DNA of 5,817 nucleotides from the NCBI GenBank assembly GCA_005880345.1, contig VBGE01000073.1, positions 1-5,817 of the forward strand. Direction: 5' to 3'. This document shows positions 1-5,813 of the stretch, piece by piece (positions within the stretch are counted from its first letter, which is position 1; each line of letters begins with the position of its first letter). The notes below the pieces were generated by a model that made no database searches, was not told the DNA's origin, and saw nothing but the letters and a program-made list of their open reading frames with translations. The position numbers and the translations under genes were made by a program. Source of the DNA: Chloroflexota bacterium (GTDB lineage Bacteria > Chloroflexota > Dormibacteria > Dormibacterales > Dormibacteraceae).

Positions 1-250
1 CGGGAACGATGGTCAGGTTGTTGTCGAACTTGTAGAGACCGGTGAAGACCTCTGCCAGGAACGTGATGTCGACTGCAGCGTCGACGTGCGCCGGGTCCAG
101 GCTCGTGACGTCGTTCTGCATGCTGAACCGCAGCGTCTGGTCCGCGGCCAGGTTCTCAGAACTTGTCGACGGTCCTGGGCCGCAGGCTGCGACCACAAAG
201 AGTGCCCCAAGCCCTACGGCAAGGGAACGGAACAACGGGATTCGCGTCAT
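1..250 (-). CDS. Family-5 ABC solute-binding lipoprotein, N-terminal part (runs off the left edge)
   Basis: Only the first 83 codons are present; the frame stays open to base 1. The start is the ATG at 250-248, preceded by a strong Shine-Dalgarno (AGGAGGT at 260-254). Residues 1-23 form a lipoprotein signal peptide: positive N-terminus, hydrophobic core and lipobox VAAC, with Cys23 as the lipidation site. The mature N-terminus (ADQTLRFSMQNDV, then SLDPA and a FTGLYKF block) matches the start of OppA/DppA-type binding proteins, which deliver peptides, nickel or sugars to an ABC permease. Aligned from DQTL to the last VP, about 24 of 47 residues are identical to the neighbouring protein encoded at 459-2099, so the two are paralogues in tandem. 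Ligand cannot be told from this fragment. It probably has its own leader, given the 208-bp gap upstream. Confidence 0.9.
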   Translation of the reverse strand, partial: MTRIPLFRSLAVGLGALFVVAACGPGPSTSSENLAADQTLRFSMQNDVTSLDPAHVDAAVDITFLAEVFTGLYKFDNNLTIVP

Positions 251-281
251 ACCACCTCCTACGAAACACGGCTTCGAGGAG

Positions 282-383
282 GGCGCACCTAGACTTCCGC
301 CTTCCCCGAAAATCCATCGCCCTCTTCCCGGTTGCCCGGGGCGAGAGTGCGCCGGCGACGGACGTTCGCCACCTTGCGGTGGC
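282..383 (-). promoter_or_regulatory. Candidate structured 5' leader RNA of the downstream binding-protein gene
   Basis: Seen directly on the minus strand: a 6-bp hairpin GCCACC-GCAA-GGTGGC (383-368); a 7-bp long-range stem GGCGCAC (353-347) with GTGCGCC (288-282); nested inside it a stem TCGCCC (344-339) with GGGCGA (322-317), capped by the hairpin CCCGG-GCAA-CCGGG (340-327), which shares two bases with that stem. Both small hairpins have a GNRA tetraloop (GCAA) only when read as minus-strand RNA, the same strand as the gene that starts at 250. The fold ends about 22 bases before the Shine-Dalgarno. I do not recognise it as a known riboswitch class. Chance pairing in G+C-rich DNA is the main alternative. 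Confidence 0.35.
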
Positions 384-406
384 CCGCTACTCCATGCTCA
401 GTTTTG

Positions 407-453
407 AACTTTGCTTCACCGAAGTCAAGTTTCGGGGCCAAATGGGGTCCCCG
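407..453 (-). terminator. Possible weak terminator (two hairpins) after the complete binding-protein gene
   Basis: Just past the stop codon of the gene ending at 459, the minus strand has a CGGGG/CCCCG stem (453-449 with 437-433). A second hairpin follows, with pairs 431-427/411-407 and 424-421/417-414 around a 3-base loop. Neither is followed by a run of T, so this is not a classical intrinsic terminator. It may only be a transcript-end structure. Confidence 0.22.
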
Positions 454-458
454 TGAAC

Positions 459-2099
459 TCAGTGCTTGACGATCCGGACGCCCGTCCAGGGGTTGTCGTA
501 GACCGCATTGCCCCCCGCTCCTCGCACATAAGAATGGACGAGGTACTGCTGGACGCCGTACAAAAGGCCCCCGTAGGCGGCGTCCGTGACCAGGGTAAAC
601 CCGGCCACCCTGTAGGTCGGATCGGCGATCGCGGGGGGCGAGCCGTCGGCCCTGGCCACGGCCTCGTCGAAGCTGGGGTTGCCGTAGCAAGACCCGGACG
701 AGGTCGCCCCCGTCACGAACAGGTAATCGAACCAGTTCTGCGGGTGGTCGTAATCCGCGGTCCAGCTCTGCCGGAACATGGGGTAGGCGCAGGAGCCGTT
801 GCGCTCCTCGAAGAAGGTGACACGGTCCATCTCGGTGCAGCCGACGGTCACGCCCAGGTTCTTCTTCCACTGAGCCGCCAGGTTCTCGCACACGGCCTTG
901 TTGAAGGGGTTCGTGTCATAGGTGTAGGTCAGGCCTTTCACTCTCGAACCGTTGGGGTCCCACGCCTGGTACTCGGCCTTCGCCTTCAGCGCGTCGAACT
1001 TGGCGTTCCTGTCCACACCGTCGCCGAGGTAGCCCGTCAGGCCCTTGCTGATCACACCGCCCGCAGCAGCGAGGCAGGTTGTCTTCTGGTTGCAGACGGC
1101 GGCGGCCAGCGCTTGCCGGTCGATCGCGGTGGCGAAGGCGTGGCGGCCGGGGCGGCCCGCGTCGATGCCGGCGAACGGGCCCGCGCGGAAGTTGAACCCG
1201 ACCCAGAACGAGGTCCCCGCCGGCACCAGGGTCAGCTGGCTCTTGAGCTTGGGATCGGTCGTGTAGCGCGTCGCCGCGTCGGGCGACAGCGGCTGGCGGC
1301 CGTAGCCGATCAAGGTGAAGACGCCGGCCTCGTACTGGGCAATTTGTGCCGATGCGTCCGCGACGACCTCGACATGCACGTGGGTCAGGGAGCCGGTCTT
1401 CCCGCCGAACCAGCCCGCCACAGGTTCGAAGTCCATCGACTGCCCGGCCTTGCGCGCAGTCATGTGGAACGGGCCGCTGCCGACCAGGGTGTCCGGCCTG
1501 GTGAACCACAAGGCCTCGCCCGCGGCGGTGATCACCTTCTGGTCGACGACCCAGAAGGGCGGCAGCGAGGTCAGGACTGTGAAATACCCGGCTCGCTTGA
1601 CGAGGGTCACGTTCAGCGTGTAGTCGTCGACCTTGACCACCCCGCTCATCTGGGATGACTTGCCCGAGGCGACGTCGCCATACCCGGCGACGATGTCGAA
1701 AAGCCCGGCGTAATCGCCCTGCTTGGCGACCGTGCGGTTCCACGAGTAGATGAAGTCCGCGGCCGTGATCGGGTCGCCGTTGGAGAACCGCGCGTCGTTC
1801 CGGAGATGAAAGGTATAGGTGAGGCCGTCGCCCGAGATGGTGGGCTGCCCGGCCGCCAGGTCGGGCACCTCGTGCAGGTTCGCGTCGAATCTGTAGAGGC
1901 CGGAGAACACGTTGCGCAGGATGTCCACGTCTGCGCCGGTCGAGATCAGCGCCGGGTCGAGATCGGCCACGTCCTGCGCGATCGGGAAGCTGAGAGTCTG
2001 GTCGGACGCCGGCGGTTCGGGGGATGGCGCGGGGTTGCCGCCCTGCTGGCAGGCCGACAGCAGCACCGCGGCGACCAGGATCAGGCCGGACGTCCGCAC
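459..2099 (-). CDS. Family-5 (OppA/DppA-type) ABC transporter solute-binding lipoprotein, complete
   Basis: 546 aa, a normal length for the SBP_bac_5 family, which captures peptides or other small solutes outside the cell for an ABC permease. The chosen start is GTG (2099-2097), because it places a signal peptide with lipobox LSAC (Cys17) right at the N-terminus; no good Shine-Dalgarno is visible. Next comes a Pro/Ser-rich linker (21-32). The mature domain has the family blocks DQTLSF (33-38), VFSGLYRFD (64-72) and a match to the family signature at about 92-120 (TYTFHLR, RFSNGD, AADFIYSW), ending with a typical YVRGAGGN...NPW segment (524-538). Six further Cys (336, 342, 404, 421, 437, 471) could form three disulfides outside the cell. 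It is transcribed toward its paralogue at 1-250 and away from the sensor kinase. No permease or ATPase gene is visible. Ligand unknown. Confidence 0.95.
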   Translation of the reverse strand: MRTSGLILVAAVLLSACQQGGNPAPSPEPPASDQTLSFPIAQDVADLDPALISTGADVDILRNVFSGLYRFDANLHEVPDLAAGQPTISGDGLTYTFHLRNDARFSNGDPITAADFIYSWNRTVAKQGDYAGLFDIVAGYGDVASGKSSQMSGVVKVDDYTLNVTLVKRAGYFTVLTSLPPFWVVDQKVITAAGEALWFTRPDTLVGSGPFHMTARKAGQSMDFEPVAGWFGGKTGSLTHVHVEVVADASAQIAQYEAGVFTLIGYGRQPLSPDAATRYTTDPKLKSQLTLVPAGTSFWVGFNFRAGPFAGIDAGRPGRHAFATAIDRQALAAAVCNQKTTCLAAAGGVISKGLTGYLGDGVDRNAKFDALKAKAEYQAWDPNGSRVKGLTYTYDTNPFNKAVCENLAAQWKKNLGVTVGCTEMDRVTFFEERNGSCAYPMFRQSWTADYDHPQNWFDYLFVTGATSSGSCYGNPSFDEAVARADGSPPAIADPTYRVAGFTLVTDAAYGGLLYGVQQYLVHSYVRGAGGNAVYDNPWTGVRIVKH

Positions 2100-2171
2100 C
2101 CGGGGAAGGCTACAGCCGCACCGCCGATGGGTGCCCGACGATTAGTTCCCGGCTTTACGTTTCAGATACAG
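2100..2171. promoter_or_regulatory. Divergent intergenic region between binding-protein gene and sensor kinase
   Basis: About 70 bp separate the GTG start of the minus-strand lipoprotein gene from the first kinase start with acceptable position, so both promoters must lie here or inside the opposing genes. It is more A+T-rich near 2141-2171 than its surroundings. An AGATAC at 2164-2169 could be a poor -10 for the kinase, with a weak ATTAGT at 2141-2146 about 17 bases upstream. I see no convincing -35/-10 pair or operator for either direction. Confidence 0.3.
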
Positions 2172-4229
2172 ATGCAATTTCGGGAGATGCGGGGAAGAGG
2201 GGGCTCTGGCCCGCCCGTCTGGTTCGGCTCGGCGACCGCGCTGGCGATCGGGTTCCCGATCCTGCTCTGGGGAATTCTCGCCTCGGGCACGCTCCCCCTG
2301 ACCTGGTTCGTGCCTGCGTGCGACGCTGCCGCCATCGTCAGCATGCTGGTCGTCACCCTCCTGGGCTCGCTCGACGCCGAGCTGCGCCGCAACCGCCGCT
2401 CCCTGCCCATCGTCTTCGTCGCCGCCGCCACGGCGGTGATGTGGGCCGGTCATTTTGCGGTTTTTCCGGGCGACATCCCCGCCCTGCAGGGCCAGCGCTT
2501 CAACCAGGCCACGGCGATGCTGTTTCTCTCGATCAACTTGCTGACGCCGCTCATGCTGTCGGCCGCCCTGGTCGTCCGAGGTGGGGAGCTGTCGAACCCC
2601 CGCCGGTATATCGTCGCCGTCAACGTGGCCGGCGCTTTGCTGGGCGCGCTGGTCATCGCGTTCGCCGTGGTCGTGGGGCCGAACCTCCAGACCGTCTCAC
2701 CGCAGGGCGAGTTCTACGCGGTCGACGCCGTCGTGGGAGTGGGCGGCATCATCCCTGCCGTGGTTGGCTTGCTTGTCTATTCCTTTGGACTGCATGGCGA
2801 CGAGCGCATCGCCGGCGGCGTGCTCGCTGCGCTCACGTTCACCGCGTTGAACTCCATCTCCCTCCTTTACCTTCACCTGCGCTACACGCCGCCCTGGTAC
2901 GCGGACCACGTGCTCGCGTTCCTGCCGTTCGCCGCGCTGGTGGCCGGACAGCTGTGGCTGTACACGGGGTCGGTCGTGGCCGAGCGCGAAGCCGGCGCCG
3001 AGCTGGCGTCTGCCTCCGAGCGCCGGCGCATCGGGCTGGACGTCGCCAAGGCGATGGCGAGGGAGACCGATCCGATGCCCGTGGTCGACCGCCTGCTCAC
3101 GGGCGTGCTCGAGGCGTTGGATGCAGACCGCGTGACGATGCTGCGTCTGGTGCCGGATGGCTACGTGGTCGAACGCAGCGTGGACCGCGAGGGCCGGCCC
3201 GCCAGCGTCGGGACGACGCATCCGCTGGACTCGGTGCGGTCAGGCGATCGGGCCGTCGTTGCTGAGGCAGTCGCGCAGAAGCGGTCGATCATTCTCGGCA
3301 GCTACCGCGTCATCGGGCTCGACTCGAAACCGGATGAAGAACATGCCGGGGTAATGCAGAGCATCGTCATGCCGTTGGTGCGCGGCGGGGTCGTGGAAAG
3401 CATCCTCATCGTCGGGCGGCGCGTCGACCGCCCTTTCGCGCAGAGCGACGTCGACCAGCTGGAAGAGCTCGGGGCCATCGCGGCGCTCCTCATTCGCAAC
3501 ACGCGCCTGCTCGCCGAGGCGGAATCCAGCAGCCGCGCCAAGAGCAGTTTCATCAACCTGGCCGCCCATGAGCTCGGCACGCCGATTTCTGTGTTGCGCG
3601 GCTACACCGAGATGCTGGCTGACGAGTCGCTCGGTCCCATCACGCGGGAGCAGCGTGGGCCCATGGACGTGATCCGCAACACGTCGGCTGATCTGGCTGA
3701 GAAGGTCGACCAGCTGTTGATCGCGTCGCGTCTCGATACGGCGCATGTCATGCCCACGCCAGACACCAATCCGAACGCCGACCTCGTGGACGTCGTCCAT
3801 GACGCGATCACCCGCGCCGAAGGCCGCGCCGGCCTGATCCATGCGAATCTCACGGCCGAGCTGCCGGAGCGTCCGATGTGGGTCGCCGGTTCGAGGCGCG
3901 ACCTCGGCATCATCCTCGACAACCTGATCAACAACGCGATGACTTACAGCCATCCGCCCGCGCGAGTCGCCGTCGAGGTGATGGACGATGAGTCGCCCGA
4001 GGTGCGCGTGAAGGACGAAGGCATCGGTGTCCCCGACCCCGATCGCGAGCGAATCTTCGAGCAGTTCTATCGCGTCGACAACGTGGACTTCGGTTACCCG
4101 TCGGGCACCGGCTTGGGGCTGTACATCAGCCGGCGCCTTGCCGAGAAGTGCGGCGGACACCTGGTCCTGGAGAGGTCGGATCGCCACGGCAGCGTCTTCA
4201 CGCTGCGCCTCCGGCGTGCAAAAGCCTAA
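2172..4229 (+). CDS. Membrane-bound sensor histidine kinase (about 8 TM helices, GAF-like domain, HisKA, HATPase_c)
   Basis: Two-component sensor kinase of about 686 aa that autophosphorylates on His and passes the phosphate to a response regulator. Using ATG 2172 as residue 1: about eight hydrophobic segments (roughly 16-34, 50-65, 78-98, 113-135, 146-169, 184-205, 212-236, 246-266) form an integral membrane sensor resembling MASE-type modules, but I cannot assign a family. A GAF-like domain follows (about 290-445). HisKA has the H-box AAHELGTPISVLRGYTEML with His466; Gly replaces the usual Arg/Lys before Thr-Pro. HATPase_c has an N-box (DNLINNA, Asn584/588), G1 (DEGIG, 615-619), F-box (IFEQFY, 628-633) and G2 (GTGLGL, 645-650), so it looks catalytically complete. 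The start is uncertain: ATGs at 2127, 2172 and 2187 are in frame and none has a well-spaced Shine-Dalgarno. The frame is open upstream to 1806, but that part lies antisense to the lipoprotein gene. No response regulator is adjacent. Confidence 0.93.
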   Translation: MQFREMRGRGGSGPPVWFGSATALAIGFPILLWGILASGTLPLTWFVPACDAAAIVSMLVVTLLGSLDAELRRNRRSLPIVFVAAATAVMWAGHFAVFPGDIPALQGQRFNQATAMLFLSINLLTPLMLSAALVVRGGELSNPRRYIVAVNVAGALLGALVIAFAVVVGPNLQTVSPQGEFYAVDAVVGVGGIIPAVVGLLVYSFGLHGDERIAGGVLAALTFTALNSISLLYLHLRYTPPWYADHVLAFLPFAALVAGQLWLYTGSVVAEREAGAELASASERRRIGLDVAKAMARETDPMPVVDRLLTGVLEALDADRVTMLRLVPDGYVVERSVDREGRPASVGTTHPLDSVRSGDRAVVAEAVAQKRSIILGSYRVIGLDSKPDEEHAGVMQSIVMPLVRGGVVESILIVGRRVDRPFAQSDVDQLEELGAIAALLIRNTRLLAEAESSSRAKSSFINLAAHELGTPISVLRGYTEMLADESLGPITREQRGPMDVIRNTSADLAEKVDQLLIASRLDTAHVMPTPDTNPNADLVDVVHDAITRAEGRAGLIHANLTAELPERPMWVAGSRRDLGIILDNLINNAMTYSHPPARVAVEVMDDESPEVRVKDEGIGVPDPDRERIFEQFYRVDNVDFGYPSGTGLGLYISRRLAEKCGGHLVLERSDRHGSVFTLRLRRAKA

Positions 4230-4241
4230 ATTCGTATCCGC

Positions 4242-4316
4242 GCCGGCGTAGCTCAGCTTGGTTAGAGCAGCGGTCTTTTAAGCCGAGAGTCCGGGGTTCG
4301 AATCCCCGCGCCGGCA
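4242..4316 (+). tRNA. tRNA-Lys (anticodon UUU)
   Basis: A full 75-nt cloverleaf can be drawn: acceptor GCCGGCG/CGCCGGC (7 bp, all paired), U8-A9, D-arm GCTC/GAGC with a GG-containing loop, anticodon loop CTTTTAA with TTT at 4277-4279, 5-nt variable loop, T-arm CGGGG-TTCGAAT-CCCCG, discriminator A at 4316. CCA is not encoded. The anticodon stem is irregular: position 27-43 is a G-A mismatch and 31-39 a U-G wobble, leaving three Watson-Crick pairs. The gene starts 12 bases after the kinase stop codon, so it may be read from within or through the kinase gene; no separate promoter is evident. Confidence 0.96.
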
Positions 4317-4354
4317 CTAGTTTTGGATTCGAAAGCAACGCCCCGTGATTTCGC

Positions 4355-5188
4355 TCACCCAGACGCCGATCCAGTGCTCGCGCGATCCTGGCGCCAGCGG
4401 CCGGACTGGCCAGAACCGCATGCGGCCCGTTGGCGCACCGCGAGGCTCGCGTGCGCGACGTCTGGCAGCGTACTGGTGATAGCTGCGCTCGGACATTTGT
4501 CCGCACGGGACCAGAACGCGAGTGTGTCTGGGAACGAAGCAGCATCTTGGTCATCCGTGCCGACGATCTCGAGCACGGAAACTGGCTTCGATGGGGCGCA
4601 ACCGATTCTGGGGGGACTCTCGAGGGGAGCAGCGACCGGCACAATTCCCTCGAGGTGGCTCGCGAGCGCGCACCCAAGCGCCTGCACCAAATACCCTCCA
4701 TTCGAAATTCCAGTGGCTGTGACCCTCGACGTATCGAGGCTGTAGCGTGGCCCTACGGAATCCAGCAGTGCGCTGATGAAGGCAACGTCGTCGACCCCAG
4801 CGTTGTGGGCCGGCGTGGACGCCCCGCCTGGTACGGACCAACTCCTGGAATAACCCTGAGGAAAAAGGACTGCGAAACCGTGCGCGTCGGCGACGCCAGA
4901 CAAATGGGTGACACTGCTCATCTGGTCGGCGGTCATGGGCCAGCCATGCAATGCAAGTACAACCGGGGTGGGGGTTAGACGCGTCGAGGCCGGCGGCAGA
5001 TGCAGCAAATAGGTTCGTTCGAGGTTGCCCGCCTGGATCGAGCCTGACACGTCAGTTCCGGCTGGTACCGAAGGCGTGATCAGATTCGGGCGCTGACTAG
5101 AAGCCGATCCCGGCTGCCCGCCGCAGCCAACCACAGCGAGCACGATAAGGATGGCCGGTGCTACGAGTCGCGGCCAGTGCGTGCTCAT
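4355..5188 (-). CDS. Alpha/beta-hydrolase lipoprotein, LpqC/PHB-depolymerase-like esterase, probably C-terminally truncated
   Basis: 277 aa from the ATG at 5188-5186. A GTG at 5230 would add 14 residues, but the inner ATG has a good Shine-Dalgarno (GAGGT, 5198-5194) and gives a proper lipoprotein signal peptide (lipobox VVGC, Cys22). The family hydrolyses esters (poly-hydroxybutyrate, feruloyl or related) outside the cell. Visible landmarks: VVLALHGW with the oxyanion HG (81-82), LADAHGF-like VADAHGFAVLFPQGY (99-113), GVDDVAFI (131-138), nucleophile elbow GISNGG with Ser162, PVSVLEIVGTDD with the probable acid Asp213, and the LAFWSRADKC block (223-232). The usual loop after the GTxD motif is short. 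The terminal part with the family's GGGHxWP catalytic His is absent: after AACGSG (260) the frame continues with 17 unrelated residues. I found no GHxWP in the other two minus frames. It may be an inactive remnant. It converges on the tRNA-Lys. Confidence 0.75.
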   Translation of the reverse strand: MSTHWPRLVAPAILIVLAVVGCGGQPGSASSQRPNLITPSVPAGTDVSGSIQAGNLERTYLLHLPPASTRLTPTPVVLALHGWPMTADQMSSVTHLSGVADAHGFAVLFPQGYSRSWSVPGGASTPAHNAGVDDVAFISALLDSVGPRYSLDTSRVTATGISNGGYLVQALGCALASHLEGIVPVAAPLESPPRIGCAPSKPVSVLEIVGTDDQDAASFPDTLAFWSRADKCPSAAITSTLPDVAHASLAVRQRAACGSGQSGRWRQDRASTGSASG

Positions 5189-5210
5189 GGGCGACCTCGC
5201 CCAGAGTATA
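5189..5210 (-). promoter_or_regulatory. -10-like element and palindrome over the esterase ribosome binding site
   Basis: On the minus strand TATACT (5210-5205) is close to the -10 consensus. It is followed by the perfect inverted repeat GGGCGA-GG-TCGCCC (5202-5189), which ends next to the ATG and contains the Shine-Dalgarno GAGGT. No -35 is visible 16-18 bases upstream. If the -10 is real, the transcript would begin around 5198 with a very short leader and the palindrome would sit in an operator position. In a longer transcript it would form a 5-bp hairpin with AGGT in the loop, partly hiding the ribosome binding site. Confidence 0.35.
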
Positions 5211-5476
5211 GAAAGGGGGGCGGGTCTCACTGCGTTAAGTCAAAGGCCCGAGGTTGACGATTCGTGCGGCATTGGCGTTTGACCACGTGGGCGAGTTTCA
5301 TTTCGAATTCGTCGTGCATCCAATCCCGTTTCCACAACAAGTCGCTGGTATGTGTCCTCGCGTGGTGGCTGCGGTGGACTCGAGCCGCTAACTCCGGGTA
5401 AGGAGAATCGCCCGACGGGGCGTTGTTGGGGGCGGGCCTCTCCAGGTGCCGCCATTCACCAGCGACACAGGCTTCC
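5211..5476. other. Intergenic stretch without a convincing gene
   Basis: About 265 bp between the esterase promoter side and the small plus-strand gene. It is less G+C-rich than the flanking genes and has no frame with convincing codon bias. It starts with a G-run (5215-5220). A plus-strand AAGGAG at 5400-5405 looks like a Shine-Dalgarno but has no start codon at normal distance. A hairpin CGCCC-GACG-GGGCG (5409-5422) is followed by TTGTT; it could be a weak plus-strand terminator or a leader structure of the small gene. Nothing else is supported here. Confidence 0.4.
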
Positions 5477-5647
5477 TTGGGTATCAACGCTTCCAACGCC
5501 GACCTCGGGATCATCATCCTGATGACGCTGCTGACGGTAGCGCTCGCGCTCGTACCCCTGATCCCGATCCTGCGCGACATCCCACGCTGGGTGCCGATCC
5601 ATCGACTGATCTGGCGCGGGTACTACGCGCCGAAGGCTCGCGAATAG
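5477..5647 (+). CDS. Single-span membrane microprotein with basic aromatic C-terminus
   Basis: 56 aa if the TTG at 5477 is used. In-frame alternatives are TTG 5423 or 5426 (74 or 73 aa) and ATG 5522 (41 aa, which would begin inside the helix). None has a good Shine-Dalgarno, so the 5' end is uncertain and could be a damaged gene start. From TTG 5477: a short polar N-terminus, one hydrophobic helix (about 10-31, IIILMTLLTVALALVPLIPI), then a conserved-looking tail with RDIPRW, IHRLIWRGYY and a basic end. High GC3 in this frame and the membrane-plus-amphipathic layout argue that it is real. I do not recognise the family. The tail looks like a membrane-surface segment, perhaps a small subunit of a membrane complex; that is inference only. 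It converges with the small gene ending at 5661. Confidence 0.6.
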   Translation: MGINASNADLGIIILMTLLTVALALVPLIPILRDIPRWVPIHRLIWRGYYAPKARE

Positions 5648-5660
5648 TGCGGGTGCGCCG

Positions 5661-5813
5661 TCAGCCGTTCGTCTCGGTGCGCAGGACGACCAGGAGAGCG
5701 ATCCCGGCCAGGAGCACGAGCCCGTACAGGACCAGAAAGGCGCCGGAGAAGAGGCCGAGCGCGACCCAGTCGCCGCGGTCAGGGTTGCCGGCGCCTCGCC
5801 TGCGGCCCACCAT
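5661..5813 (-). CDS. Single-span membrane microprotein, possibly incomplete at the right edge
   Basis: 50 aa from the ATG at 5813-5811 to TGA at 5663-5661. The N-terminus is strongly basic and polar (VGRRRGAGNPDRGD), followed by one hydrophobic helix (about 15-44, with GLFSGAFLVLYGLVLLAGIA) and the polar tail RTETNG. The arrangement suggests an inner-membrane protein with a cytoplasmic N-terminus. Codons have high GC3. The frame is still open at the last base of the window, so the gene may start further right; no ribosome binding site can be seen in the four remaining bases. No family is recognised. It lies tail-to-tail with the plus-strand microprotein gene, 13 bases apart, with no clear terminator between. 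Confidence 0.55.
   Translation of the reverse strand: MVGRRRGAGNPDRGDWVALGLFSGAFLVLYGLVLLAGIALLVVLRTETNG

Noticed and set aside
411..1658. Long plus-strand open frame (415 codons) antisense to the complete binding-protein gene
   Set aside because: The minus-strand protein has a clear signal peptide and family motifs over its whole length; the plus frame gives low-complexity Arg/Gly/Val-rich sequence typical of the reverse strand of a high-G+C gene.
1806..2171. 5' extension of the kinase reading frame
   Set aside because: It overlaps the lipoprotein gene antisense, has no family features, and the first membrane helix begins only after 2187. The open frame is explained by codon bias of the opposite gene.
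3240..4187. Minus-strand open frame (315 codons) inside the kinase gene
   Set aside because: Shadow of the kinase: the plus frame contains all HisKA/HATPase motifs and the minus frame shows none.
4198..4701. Minus-strand open frame running through the tRNA into the esterase gene
   Set aside because: It reads through a perfect tRNA gene, and its remaining part is an out-of-frame shadow of the esterase. It was checked for the missing GHxWP motif and does not contain it.
5360..5452. tRNA-like pattern on the minus strand (CTCGAGT loop, ACCA, possible TGGCGGC/GCAGCCA acceptor)
   Set aside because: The T-stem has two mismatches, the acceptor one, the D-arm and anticodon arm cannot be drawn, and the ACCA is in the wrong register with the T-loop.
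5227..5580. Minus-strand open frame of 117 codons overlapping the small plus-strand gene
   Set aside because: No hydrophobic or family pattern, mixed codon use, and its N-terminal third is antisense to the more convincing microprotein.
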